This document shows, piece by piece, positions 7,440-15,344 of a stretch of DNA of 23,914 nt. A model generated the notes under the pieces. That model did not search any database and was not told the origin of the DNA. It saw only the letters and a program-made list of their open reading frames with translations. This DNA is from 13-1-40CM-70-15 sp964641215 (GTDB lineage: Bacteria; Gemmatimonadota; Gemmatimonadetes; Gemmatimonadales; GWC2-71-9), in contig CAZXKD010000022.1 in assembly GCA_964641215.1 (NCBI GenBank), positions 1-23,914 of the forward strand, given 5' to 3'. The position numbers and the translations under genes are program-made. Each line of letters opens with the position of its first letter. Position 1 is the stretch's first letter.

Positions 7440-10241
7440 ATGCGCGTGCTCGCGGTGCTGCTGTGCCTCGTGGCGTTGAGGGTGGTGGGCGGGCGAGCGG
7501 CGGCCCAGGTCGATCCTTCCGGGCCGTGGCACACGCTGCACACGGCGCACTTCCGTGTCCATTTCCGTCCCGCCGAGCGCGTCGTCGCCGAGCACGCGGC
7601 GCGCGAGGCGGAGCGGGCCTGGGGCCTGCTGGCCACGGAGCTGCACCCGCCTCGCGGCATCGTCGATCTCACCCTCGGTGACGACGCCGACCTGTCCAAC
7701 GGCCTCACGACCGTCTTCCCCTCGAGCCGGATAACGGTGCTGATTGTCCCGCCCGCGACGCTTCCCGAGCTCGAGGACTTCGACGACTGGTTGCGGCTCC
7801 TCGTCACCCACGAGCTCACCCATGTCTTCCACCTCGATCGGACGAAAGGGTGGTGGCGAGCGGTGCAGGCCGTGTTCGGTCGCGTGCCGGGCTTCTTTCC
7901 CAACGAGTACCAGCCAAGCTGGGTGATCGAAGGGATCGCGGTCTATTACGAGTCGAAATTCACTGGCGCCGGAAGGATTCAAGGCGCCTCCCACACGCAG
8001 CTAATCGCCGTGGACGTCGCCACGGGGCAGGCGCGCTCGCCCTGGAATGCGGTGTACTTCACCCGCTGGCCCGCCGGGACAGCCCCCTACGCGTACGGAA
8101 GCCGGTTCTTTCAGGAGCTCGATGTCGGAGCGAGGGGGGGGGATTCGGCCGTGCCGCGGTTCGTGGAACGGACCTCGGGGCAGCTGATCCCCTATCGCGT
8201 GGGGCGGCAGGTTCGTCGCGCCACCGGCCACGATCTCGCGGCCGTGTGGGACGCCAGCCTGCGGCGCTGGAGCGCTGCTGCGGCAACGGATGCCGGCCGC
8301 CTGCTCGACACCGCGCTCTGGGCTCCGCCCATCCCTCGGGTCTCGCCGGACGGTCGCCGCGTCGCCTACATGCACGACGACGGCAAGAGCGCCACAGAGT
8401 TGTGGATCCTCGACCTGGGCGAATGGCGGGTCCTGCGCCGCCATCGGGTCAACGGCCTCGCTCGCTACGACTGGCTGGGCGACACCTTGGAGGTCACGCA
8501 GCTCGACTTCACCGATCGCTGGCACATTCGCAGCGATCGGTATCGCTGGATGCCGGACGGCGGGTGGCGTCGCGTCACCCGTGGCGCGCGCCTGACGGAG
8601 CCTCGGGGTGGTGGCGCAACGCTTGCGACGATCGTATTCACTCCTGGCGGCAACCACCCCTCGCTGCCCGCCGCTGACACGGCAGGCGCCACTTGGGGGG
8701 ACGCGGTGCCCTCAGCCGATGGCCGCTGGATTGCCGCCACCAGGCACCGGGACGGCCACTGGGCGCTGGTGCGCTGGCCCACGGGCACGCCTGATTCGGT
8801 CGGCCAACTGTTCTCCAGTACCGCCGTCGTGGCCGACCCCGTCTGGCAGGGTGACACACTGTGGTTCGTCTCGGAGCACTCCGGTCTGCCCCAGGTCTAC
8901 CGTTGGGTCGCGGGAGATGGTGTGCGCGCGGCGACCGACGCGAGGTTCGGCGCGCGGGCCCCGGCGGTCCTCCCCGACGGGACCTTGCTCTACACGACGC
9001 TCGGACCGCATGGGTGGGCGTTGGCCAGCGCACGGCCACTGGCGGCGACCGGGGCCCCATCCGCGACTTCGACTTCCCCCCCACCGTTCGATTCGGCTCC
9101 CCCTCTCCCGACACCCGCGCGCGAGACCGGCTACGCGTTCTGGCCGTCGCTGCGGCCGCACTTCTGGCTGCCGCTCGGCTTCGACGCCGGTGCGACGGGT
9201 CGTTTCCTCGGTGCACTGACCGCCGGCTCCGACGCCGTCGGCCGGTACAGCTATCTTGCCGACGCCCTGCTCTCTCCCGATCCCCTCCGGGCGGATGGCT
9301 ACTTCGCGGTGGTTTCCCATGCCCTCGGCAACCCCAGCCTCGACCTCTCGGGGTCGAGCGAGTGGAGCCTGGTCGGGGTCACGCGCCGTGGCACGGTAGT
9401 GTCGGAGCGAGCCCGTGGGGCGGCGTTCGGTGCGACGCTGGTCGCGCGGCGGTGGCGCTCGTTCGCGAGCCTGCGGATCGCCGCCGAATACGACGGTCGT
9501 CGGTTCGTGGCCGATCCGGACACCGCGCTCGCCGCCGTTTGCACGGGATGCACCAGTCGGGATCGCGTTGGCGGGTCCGTCACTCTCCAGGTCGGGCACC
9601 TCCTCAGCGGTCCGCTCGCGATCTCTCCGGTCGGCGGGATCGTGTGGGCCGGCACCTACCGGCGTCGGGAACAGCAGGGCTCCCCGCTGTGGACAGACGA
9701 AGTTCGTTCCCGGCTCGCGCTCTACCAACGCGTGCCCGGGTTGCCAGGTCACGCCCACCCGGTGTTGGCGCTGCGGCTCACCGTGGGCCGCGCTACCGGG
9801 CCCATCGCCACGTCGTTCGGCGTTGGCGGTGTCTCGTCGGGCGTCGTGGATCTGGGATTGGGGGTGACGGCAGGTGGAGCCCGCGACTTCCCCGTGCGTG
9901 GCTACCGGGTGGGCACGCTGTTCGGCCGACAGGCAGCGACCGCGAGCGTGGAATATCGGGCCCCGCTCGCGTTAGTCGGACAGGCGTTCGGTCATCTCCC
10001 GTTCGGCGTTGACCGGCTGTGGTTGAGTGTGTTCGGGGACGTAGGCGATGCCTGGGAGCACGGCCAGGCGGCCCGGCTGCACCGTTTGCGCTCGGTAGGG
10101 GTCGAGCTCGTGGCCGACCTGACGGTGAGCTATGATCTGCCACTGGGAGTCCGGCTCGGCCTGGCCCAGCCGCTTGCCGCCCTCCCGGCTGGCGGGCCGT
10201 CGCGGCCGCGGCCGTATGTAGCGGTAGGGTCAGACTTCTAG
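7440..10241 (+). CDS. Secreted gluzincin-type peptidase - beta-propeller - Omp85-like barrel protein
   Basis: This 933-residue protein begins with a signal peptide (MRVLAVLLCLVALRVVGG then RAAAQ). The N-terminal part carries HELTH (His124, Glu125, His128) and, 36 residues later, Glu164 in WVIEGIAVYYES, the arrangement of MA-clan zinc peptidases. About 295-560 contains SPDGRRVAY- and ADGRWIA-type blades of a TolB/PD40-like beta-propeller. From about 580 to the end the sequence looks like an outer-membrane barrel: alternating hydrophobic strands, the Omp85 loop signature VRGY (819-822), an SVEYRAPL strand, FGDVGDAW, and a terminal phenylalanine. ATG 7440 is chosen because the signal peptide starts there; ATG 7422 and 7377 are in-frame alternatives. 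The peptidase and propeller should be held at the periplasmic side of the outer membrane. Each part is recognised by motif only; function is unknown. Confidence 0.82.
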   Translation: MRVLAVLLCLVALRVVGGRAAAQVDPSGPWHTLHTAHFRVHFRPAERVVAEHAAREAERAWGLLATELHPPRGIVDLTLGDDADLSNGLTTVFPSSRITVLIVPPATLPELEDFDDWLRLLVTHELTHVFHLDRTKGWWRAVQAVFGRVPGFFPNEYQPSWVIEGIAVYYESKFTGAGRIQGASHTQLIAVDVATGQARSPWNAVYFTRWPAGTAPYAYGSRFFQELDVGARGGDSAVPRFVERTSGQLIPYRVGRQVRRATGHDLAAVWDASLRRWSAAAATDAGRLLDTALWAPPIPRVSPDGRRVAYMHDDGKSATELWILDLGEWRVLRRHRVNGLARYDWLGDTLEVTQLDFTDRWHIRSDRYRWMPDGGWRRVTRGARLTEPRGGGATLATIVFTPGGNHPSLPAADTAGATWGDAVPSADGRWIAATRHRDGHWALVRWPTGTPDSVGQLFSSTAVVADPVWQGDTLWFVSEHSGLPQVYRWVAGDGVRAATDARFGARAPAVLPDGTLLYTTLGPHGWALASARPLAATGAPSATSTSPPPFDSAPPLPTPARETGYAFWPSLRPHFWLPLGFDAGATGRFLGALTAGSDAVGRYSYLADALLSPDPLRADGYFAVVSHALGNPSLDLSGSSEWSLVGVTRRGTVVSERARGAAFGATLVARRWRSFASLRIAAEYDGRRFVADPDTALAAVCTGCTSRDRVGGSVTLQVGHLLSGPLAISPVGGIVWAGTYRRREQQGSPLWTDEVRSRLALYQRVPGLPGHAHPVLALRLTVGRATGPIATSFGVGGVSSGVVDLGLGVTAGGARDFPVRGYRVGTLFGRQAATASVEYRAPLALVGQAFGHLPFGVDRLWLSVFGDVGDAWEHGQAARLHRLRSVGVELVADLTVSYDLPLGVRLGLAQPLAALPAGGPSRPRPYVAVGSDF

Positions 10242-10259
10242 CGGCGCGCGGCGTTGAGG

Positions 10260-10289
10260 CTGAACCCCGCCTGGAAGACGGCGTATAAT
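10260..10289 (+). promoter_or_regulatory. Promoter with TATAAT -10 for the GWxTD gene
   Basis: A perfect TATAAT lies at 10284-10289, 18 bases after a weak -35 CTGAAC (10260-10265). The -10 box is only nine bases before ATG 10299, again suggesting a leaderless or nearly leaderless message. No Shine-Dalgarno sequence is apparent before that ATG. Confidence 0.5.
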
Positions 10290-10298
10290 GGAATGGCT

Positions 10299-12584
10299 AT
10301 GAGCCTTCCCGCGCCGTTGCCCCGCGTCTTCGCTTGTTGCGCGCTGCTGAGCACGGCCTGGGCCATATCCCCCTTTCCCTCGCTGTCCGGTCAGGAGGTC
10401 GCCGATCGGGCGGCCCTGGAGCGGTTACGCGATTCGCTCGCCGGCGTCACGGATTCCGCCGCGCTGCGCCGGCTCGAGGCTGCGGGCATCGAGGTCGCCA
10501 AGCGCAACCGGGACGACCCGCTCATCCATCTGCGCCTCGGGTTCATCGCCTATCGGTACGGGGAGGTTGCCGGCGTGAAGTCGCATTACGACGACGCGGC
10601 CGGCGAGTTCGAGTGGGCGGGTGAGCTGCAGCCGGGTTGGCCGTATCCGTGGTATGGCCTCGGCCTCGCCGAGCTCGCCCAAGGGGAGCACGCCGTCATC
10701 GCCATCGAGAACCTCCGGCAGCAGCTCGGCAAGGATTACCTGTCCAAAGCGGCCCGCGCGTTCGCGCGCGCGACCCTGGCCGACCCCAGCTTCGCCCAGG
10801 CCGGCATCGACCTCGCCAATGCGGCGCTGCGACAGCGGATCCTGCCCCGCCTGCAGGTGGCGCTCGAGGCCATGCGCCTGGCCGCGGCGTCGCCGGCGGG
10901 ACGGATCCCCGGCGTGCAGCTCGCCCGCGGGCGGGTGGAGCGCGAGGTCGGCGAGGGGGACTCGGCGGTCGCGGGATTCCGCGCATATCTCGCCGTGGGC
11001 GGCGACTCCGGCGTCGGGCTGCTGGAGCTGTCACGCACGTCCTACCTCATGCGGCGGCCGGACGAGGGGCGGGCGGCCTACTACGCCGGGGCGCGCTCGG
11101 CGACGTCCGCGGCGGCGCTGGGACTGTACCGCACGGAGCTGGGTTACCTGGCGACCGAGGGGGAGCTCGCCGCGTTCGACTCGCTCACGACGCCGGCGGC
11201 CCGGGAGGCCTGGCTCGAGCGCTTCTGGAGCCGGCGGGACGTGGCCGAGGCACGCGCGCCCGGCGAGCGCCTTGCCGAGCACTACCGCCGTTGGTTCTAC
11301 GCGCGGCGCAACTTCCGGCTGGTGAGCCGCCATCGTCACTACGACATCACGGAGCGCTACCGCACAGCCCAGACGGAGTTCGACGATCGCGGGGTCATCT
11401 ACATCCGGCACGGCGACCCCGACCGCCGGGCGCAATACTCCAGCGCGGGCACCGTGCTGGGCACCGGCCTCGAGCCTAACGAGAGCTGGTTGTACCGCCG
11501 CTCCGACGGTAACCTCATCTTCCACTTCGTGTCGCGCGGGGACGTGCAGGACTTCAAGCTGGTCGAGAGCGTGCTGGACGCCCTCGGGTTCTCGGCGCGC
11601 TTCGGTCAAGGGGGGCGGGGAGGGAGGCTGGACGGGCTGGCGCTCGAGCTGTGGGATTCGCGCGCCGACCTCGATCCCATCTATCAGCGGCCGCCGAGCG
11701 GCATGCGACTCACTGACGAACTCGCGCTCGGCGACCACGCGATCAAAGTGGGGACGACCACCGACAGCTACCGCCAACGCTTCGACGTCCCGCTCGACCT
11801 CGTGACCTCCGACTTCGTCGTCGGCCTGCGCGCGGACTCCGCCGGCGGACAGGTGCTGCACGTGGTTTTCGCCGTCCCGGCGGAGCGCATCACTCCGGAG
11901 CCGGGCCCGGCCGGCGTGCTCTACCCGCTGCGGTTCCGCCTTCTCGTGACCGACGCTGCGGACAGCCTGGTGACGCGGCTCGACACGGTGCGGGTGTTCT
12001 CCGCGCCCGCGCCGCTGCGCGGCGCGGCGTACTTGACCGGCCTGCTCGAGGTGCCCATCCCGCCCGGCCGCTACCGGTATCGCCTTCTCGTCGCCACGGG
12101 TGACAACTTCGCCGGTGAAGTGATGGAGCGCGATACGCTCGAGGTCGGCGTCCTCGACGGCCGCCGCTTCGCGGAGAGCGACCTGGTGATCGGGCGCGCG
12201 GGCGGTGGGCTCGTCTGGCCCGCGGGGGCGGACACCGTGCTCCTCAATCCCCTGGGCCGCTTCCCCCACGGCAGCACCGTCGAGCTCTACTACGAGGTGT
12301 ACGGGCTCGCGCGCGGGGCCACCTACCACACGGTCGTGCGGTTGGACCCCCTCGGCCACCGCTCCTTCTTCGGCGCCATCCGGGGGCTGTTCGGCGGTCG
12401 CCGGCCTCCGGTGCTCCTGGAGTTCGACGTCCCCGCCGACGGTCCGGTGACCCGCGTGCACCGCAGTGTGGAGCTACGCGATGTCGCCAACGGCGACTAC
12501 ATGCTCTCGGTCGTCGTGACCGATCCCGCCGATGGGCGCCGGCTCACGCGCGCGCGCCGGTTTCAGGTGGTGTCGCGCCAGTAA
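10299..12584 (+). CDS. GWxTD-domain protein, exported
   Basis: This protein of about 761 residues begins with a signal-like segment (LPRVFACCALLSTAWA), so it is probably exported; no lipobox is clear. The N-terminal third is helical with tetratricopeptide-like spacing (HLRLGFIAYRYGE, PYPWYGLGLAELAQGE). The family region lies at about 300-420: WLERFWSRRD, then RRNF, then DDRGVIYIRHGDPDRR and ESWLYRRSDGNLIFHFV, which corresponds to the GWxTD domain common in Gemmatimonadota, Acidobacteriota and Bacteroidota. The C-terminal half is beta-rich (GRYRYRLLVATGDN, VELYYEVYGL). Its biochemical role is not established. ATG 10299 is chosen from the promoter position; ATG 10293 and TTG 10254 are in-frame alternatives. 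It lies 57 bases after the barrel gene and before a kinase gene. Confidence 0.82.
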   Translation: MSLPAPLPRVFACCALLSTAWAISPFPSLSGQEVADRAALERLRDSLAGVTDSAALRRLEAAGIEVAKRNRDDPLIHLRLGFIAYRYGEVAGVKSHYDDAAGEFEWAGELQPGWPYPWYGLGLAELAQGEHAVIAIENLRQQLGKDYLSKAARAFARATLADPSFAQAGIDLANAALRQRILPRLQVALEAMRLAAASPAGRIPGVQLARGRVEREVGEGDSAVAGFRAYLAVGGDSGVGLLELSRTSYLMRRPDEGRAAYYAGARSATSAAALGLYRTELGYLATEGELAAFDSLTTPAAREAWLERFWSRRDVAEARAPGERLAEHYRRWFYARRNFRLVSRHRHYDITERYRTAQTEFDDRGVIYIRHGDPDRRAQYSSAGTVLGTGLEPNESWLYRRSDGNLIFHFVSRGDVQDFKLVESVLDALGFSARFGQGGRGGRLDGLALELWDSRADLDPIYQRPPSGMRLTDELALGDHAIKVGTTTDSYRQRFDVPLDLVTSDFVVGLRADSAGGQVLHVVFAVPAERITPEPGPAGVLYPLRFRLLVTDAADSLVTRLDTVRVFSAPAPLRGAAYLTGLLEVPIPPGRYRYRLLVATGDNFAGEVMERDTLEVGVLDGRRFAESDLVIGRAGGGLVWPAGADTVLLNPLGRFPHGSTVELYYEVYGLARGATYHTVVRLDPLGHRSFFGAIRGLFGGRRPPVLLEFDVPADGPVTRVHRSVELRDVANGDYMLSVVVTDPADGRRLTRARRFQVVSRQ

Positions 12585-12585
12585 G

Positions 12586-12615
12586 TTGACACCCGCGCGG
12601 ACCGTTCCCTAAGTT
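12586..12615 (+). promoter_or_regulatory. Promoter for the second Ser/Thr kinase gene
   Basis: A perfect TTGACA (12586-12591) and TAAGTT (12610-12615) are 18 bases apart, right after the GWxTD stop. The start would be near 12622. A GGAG (12629-12632) lies five bases before ATG 12638, so this gene, unlike its two upstream neighbours, has an ordinary leader and ribosome site. Confidence 0.6.
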
Positions 12616-12637
12616 ACCGCGTCCCCTCGGAGACCAG

Positions 12638-14530
12638 ATGTATTGCTCCCGCTGCGGCACGCCGAACGATGACAACAGCAAGTTCTGCCGCTCCTGCGGG
12701 CTGGATCTGACCGCGACCACTCCCACCGGCGCCGTCAAGACCGACCAGCACGAGCTGACCGAGATCGACATGGTCCGGGAGCAGCTCAAAGAGGAGTACG
12801 ACATCCTCGAGGAGCTCGGCCGCGGGGGCATGGCGATCGTCTTCAAGGCGCGCGAGCGCCAGCTCGAGCGCGATGTCGCGATCAAGGTGCTCCCGTTCTC
12901 CCTGGCTTTCGATAAGGAGTTCGTAGAGCGCTTCCAGCGCGAAGCCCGCACCTCCGCCAAGCTCGAGCATCCGAGCATCATTCCGATCTACCGGGTTGGG
13001 AAGAGCGGTCGGGTCATCTATTTCGTCATGAAGTTCCTGCGCGGCAAGCCGCTCTCCAGTGTGCTCGCCGGGCGTGGTGCGCTCCCCGCCGCAGAGATCC
13101 GCAAGATCCTCGTTGACGTGGGCCGCGCGCTCGCCTACGCCCACCGCAGCGGCATCGTCCACCGCGACGTCAAGCCCGACAACATCATGTTCGACGAGCA
13201 CGGGCAGGCGGTGGTGACTGACTTTGGTATCGCCAAGGCGGCCACCGGCGGCAAGCTGACGGGCACCGGGATGGCGATCGGCACGCCCCACTACATGAGC
13301 CCCGAGCAGGCGCGCGCCCAGAACCTCGACGGGCGCAGCGACATCTACTCGCTCGGCGTGGTCGCCTACCAGTGTCTGGCGGGACAGGTGCCCTTCGACG
13401 GGGACGACTCCTTTTCCATCGGCTACAAGCACATCATGGAGGAGCTCCCCACTCCCAGGCTCGACTCGATGGAGAAGCGGGAGCTGTTCGAAGTCATCAG
13501 AAAGATGATGGCCAAGGCCCCTGACGAGCGATTTCAGACCGCCGACGAACTCGTCCAGGTCCTGGAATCGGGCGGCTACGTGGCGTCGGGCATCTCTACC
13601 GCCGCCACCCGGGCGATCCCGTCGCTCGCTGCGACGCCGCGCATCGCCACCGCGCCTACGACCCCGCTGCCACGCGCCACCGCTGGCTTTCCCGGCGCCG
13701 GGCCGGTGCAGCACAAGCGCTCGGCAGCGGCGGCCGTCGTGCTGTGGTTATTGATCGTCGGCCTCGTCTTCGGTGGCGGCGGATTCTACGCTTACAAGAA
13801 GGGCCTCCTGGCGGCCGCCGGGCTCGTTCCGGGGGTTGCGCGCCCCGATACGACCCAGGCGGCCACGGGTGGGAGGGGGGGAGAGGGGGGGGATAGCACC
13901 GCCGCCGCCCGCTCCGACACCACCGCCGCCGCCACGTCCCAGCTTGTTCACGACACGTCGCGCCACACCGCCTCCCCCTCCGGGGTGCCTGCGGGCGCGA
14001 CCGGGAAGCTTGTCCTGAAGGGGCTGCCTGCGGGGGCGCGGGTCACCCTCGATGGCCGCCCCGTGAATGGCCGCCAGGTGGACGTGCCGCCGGGGAACTA
14101 CCGGTTGGTCGTGAAAGCGCCTGGCTACGATCAGTTCGAACAGCAGGTGATCATCACCCCGGGCACCCCGAGCACCGTCCAGGTCGATATGCAGGCGTCC
14201 GAAGACGCAGGCGGGGGTCCCTGCGACGAGCCGGGCCCCGCCTATAACCAAGACCACATCTGCTTCGACACTCCGCCCACGCCCCTGTCGGCGACCTTCA
14301 TCCCCGTGCCCGCCGACGCGCCGATCTTTCCCCGGCAGGCCATCCTGCTGGTCAAGGTGTCCTCCGCGGGGGCCACGCTCGAGGCGCGGGTCTTCTCTCG
14401 ATCCAACGTGCAGACCTTCAACGACCAGGCCGTCGACATGGCCAAGATCCTGCGTTGGAACCCCGCCCAGAAGAACGGCGAGGCGGTTGATGCGTGGGTG
14501 CAGTGGCCGTTCCAGCCCGTGAGGCAGTAA
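12638..14530 (+). CDS. Ser/Thr protein kinase with zinc ribbon, PEGA and TonB_C-like domains
   Basis: This 630-residue membrane protein has an N-terminal zinc ribbon (Cys3, Cys6, Cys17, Cys20). A Hanks-type kinase domain follows at about 54-310, with GRGGMAIVF, Lys83, HRDVKPDN (175-182), DFGIAK (from 195) and GTPHYMSPEQ. One membrane helix lies at about 365-388, followed by a Gly/Ala/Thr-rich linker. The periplasmic part has a PEGA domain (about 455-520: LVLKGLPAGARVTLDG, VPPGNYRLVVKAPGY) and, at about 562-630, a stretch resembling the TonB C-terminal domain (ILLVKVSSAG, DQAVDMAKILRWNPAQKNG). PEGA domains are linked to surface-layer or carbohydrate contexts; TonB_C normally contacts outer-membrane proteins. 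The kinase might therefore sense or touch the envelope. The kinase and PEGA calls are firm; TonB_C is likely. It is close to, but separate from, the operon at 2144-7346. Confidence 0.93.
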   Translation: MYCSRCGTPNDDNSKFCRSCGLDLTATTPTGAVKTDQHELTEIDMVREQLKEEYDILEELGRGGMAIVFKARERQLERDVAIKVLPFSLAFDKEFVERFQREARTSAKLEHPSIIPIYRVGKSGRVIYFVMKFLRGKPLSSVLAGRGALPAAEIRKILVDVGRALAYAHRSGIVHRDVKPDNIMFDEHGQAVVTDFGIAKAATGGKLTGTGMAIGTPHYMSPEQARAQNLDGRSDIYSLGVVAYQCLAGQVPFDGDDSFSIGYKHIMEELPTPRLDSMEKRELFEVIRKMMAKAPDERFQTADELVQVLESGGYVASGISTAATRAIPSLAATPRIATAPTTPLPRATAGFPGAGPVQHKRSAAAAVVLWLLIVGLVFGGGGFYAYKKGLLAAAGLVPGVARPDTTQAATGGRGGEGGDSTAAARSDTTAAATSQLVHDTSRHTASPSGVPAGATGKLVLKGLPAGARVTLDGRPVNGRQVDVPPGNYRLVVKAPGYDQFEQQVIITPGTPSTVQVDMQASEDAGGGPCDEPGPAYNQDHICFDTPPTPLSATFIPVPADAPIFPRQAILLVKVSSAGATLEARVFSRSNVQTFNDQAVDMAKILRWNPAQKNGEAVDAWVQWPFQPVRQ

Positions 14531-14531
14531 C

Positions 14532-15038
14532 ACGAAGATCGATCCCACCGCGTTCATCGCTCCCGGGGCCGTCGTGCTGGGCGACGTGACTCTCGGCCCG
14601 CGCGCCAGCGTGTGGTACGGCGCCGTCCTGCGGGGCGACATGGCGGCGATCGTGGTGGGCGAGGCTTCGAACTTGCAAGACGGCACCATCGTGCACGTGG
14701 ATGCCGGGAAGCCCGCCCTCATCGGCGCGCGCGTCGGGGTCGGGCACCGCGCCATCCTCCACGGGTGTCGCGTCGCGGACGATTGTCTCATCGGCATGGG
14801 TAGCATCCTGCTCAACGACGTGGTGATCGGAGCCGGAAGTGTGGTGGCGGCGGGGGCGGTCGTCCGGGAAGGCATGGAAGTGCCGCCGGGTTCGCTGGTC
14901 GTGGGCGTGCCGGCGCGGGTGACGCGGGCGGTGGACGAAGGGTTGCGGGCACGGATCCGGGGCACCTGGGAGCACTACGTCGCGGAGGCCATGCGGCATC
15001 GCAGCGGCGCTTTCCCGCTCGCACAACCAAGTTTGTGA
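14532..15038 (+). CDS. Gamma-class carbonic anhydrase / YrdA-PaaY family hexapeptide protein, apparent ACG start
   Basis: This left-handed beta-helix protein belongs to the trimeric gamma-carbonic anhydrase superfamily. It shows SVWYGAVLRGD, NLQDGTIVHVD and GVGHRAILHGC, which provide the three zinc-binding histidines and the conserved Arg, Asp and Gln. Many family members have no proven carbonic anhydrase activity. The first usual start is GTG 14574, but that would remove the first coil (KIDPTAFIAPGAVV). Similarity begins at ACG 14532, two bases after the kinase stop, with a GAGG (14521-14524) at the ideal seven-base spacing. From ACG the protein is 168 residues, a normal length. Either ACG is used as a start or one base is wrong in the sequence. 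It is probably cotranscribed with the kinase. Confidence 0.87.
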   Translation, partial: TKIDPTAFIAPGAVVLGDVTLGPRASVWYGAVLRGDMAAIVVGEASNLQDGTIVHVDAGKPALIGARVGVGHRAILHGCRVADDCLIGMGSILLNDVVIGAGSVVAAGAVVREGMEVPPGSLVVGVPARVTRAVDEGLRARIRGTWEHYVAEAMRHRSGAFPLAQPSL

Positions 15039-15344
15039 TGTGAATTCTCCGGAACCCAGGAATGCTGGGCCCGGTGTTATATTTCGGGGAGCGGAGTGCG
15101 TCGCGATGCGGCCGGACTATCGCTCCGAGACCTCCGCCAGCCGGCGAGACAACGTTTGTGATGTTGATTGGCGAGAGCGCGCATTGCCACGGCCTTCCGC
15201 CCGAGTCTTGCCTGGGACTGTTGGGTCGCCTACCTTGCCCCTCCGCGTCTTTTGCCTGGCCGTTCGCAGGTCTGCGGGCAGCGTAGGCCTTCAACCCAAG
15301 CACCGACGGTTGTCACCAGCTCTCACCGCGAGGGACGAGCCAGC
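15039..15344 (+). promoter_or_regulatory. nrdJ upstream region with two candidate promoters and a repeated 11-mer
   Basis: This 306-base gap contains no convincing gene. The best promoter is TTGCCT (15208-15213) with TACCTT (15231-15236) after 17 bases, giving a leader of about 100 bases. A second candidate is an extended -10, TGTTATATT (15075-15083). The 11-mer GTTTGTGATGT occurs at 15031-15041 (spanning the previous stop codon) and 15154-15164. A small CCCAG/CTGGG hairpin sits at 15055-15069. I looked for a cobalamin riboswitch and for NrdR boxes and saw neither. Confidence 0.45.

Noticed and set aside
15090..15340. Cobalamin riboswitch before nrdJ
   Set aside because: Expected for a B12-dependent enzyme in some genomes, but B12-dependent reductase genes need not be repressed by B12, and I could not find the B12 box or the conserved core in correct order. 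A GAGACCTCC stretch is only a partial resemblance.
15168..15344. N-terminal extension of nrdJ from an in-frame start at 15168
   Set aside because: The extension has no similarity to reductases, covers the best promoter, and a ribosome site precedes ATG 15345.
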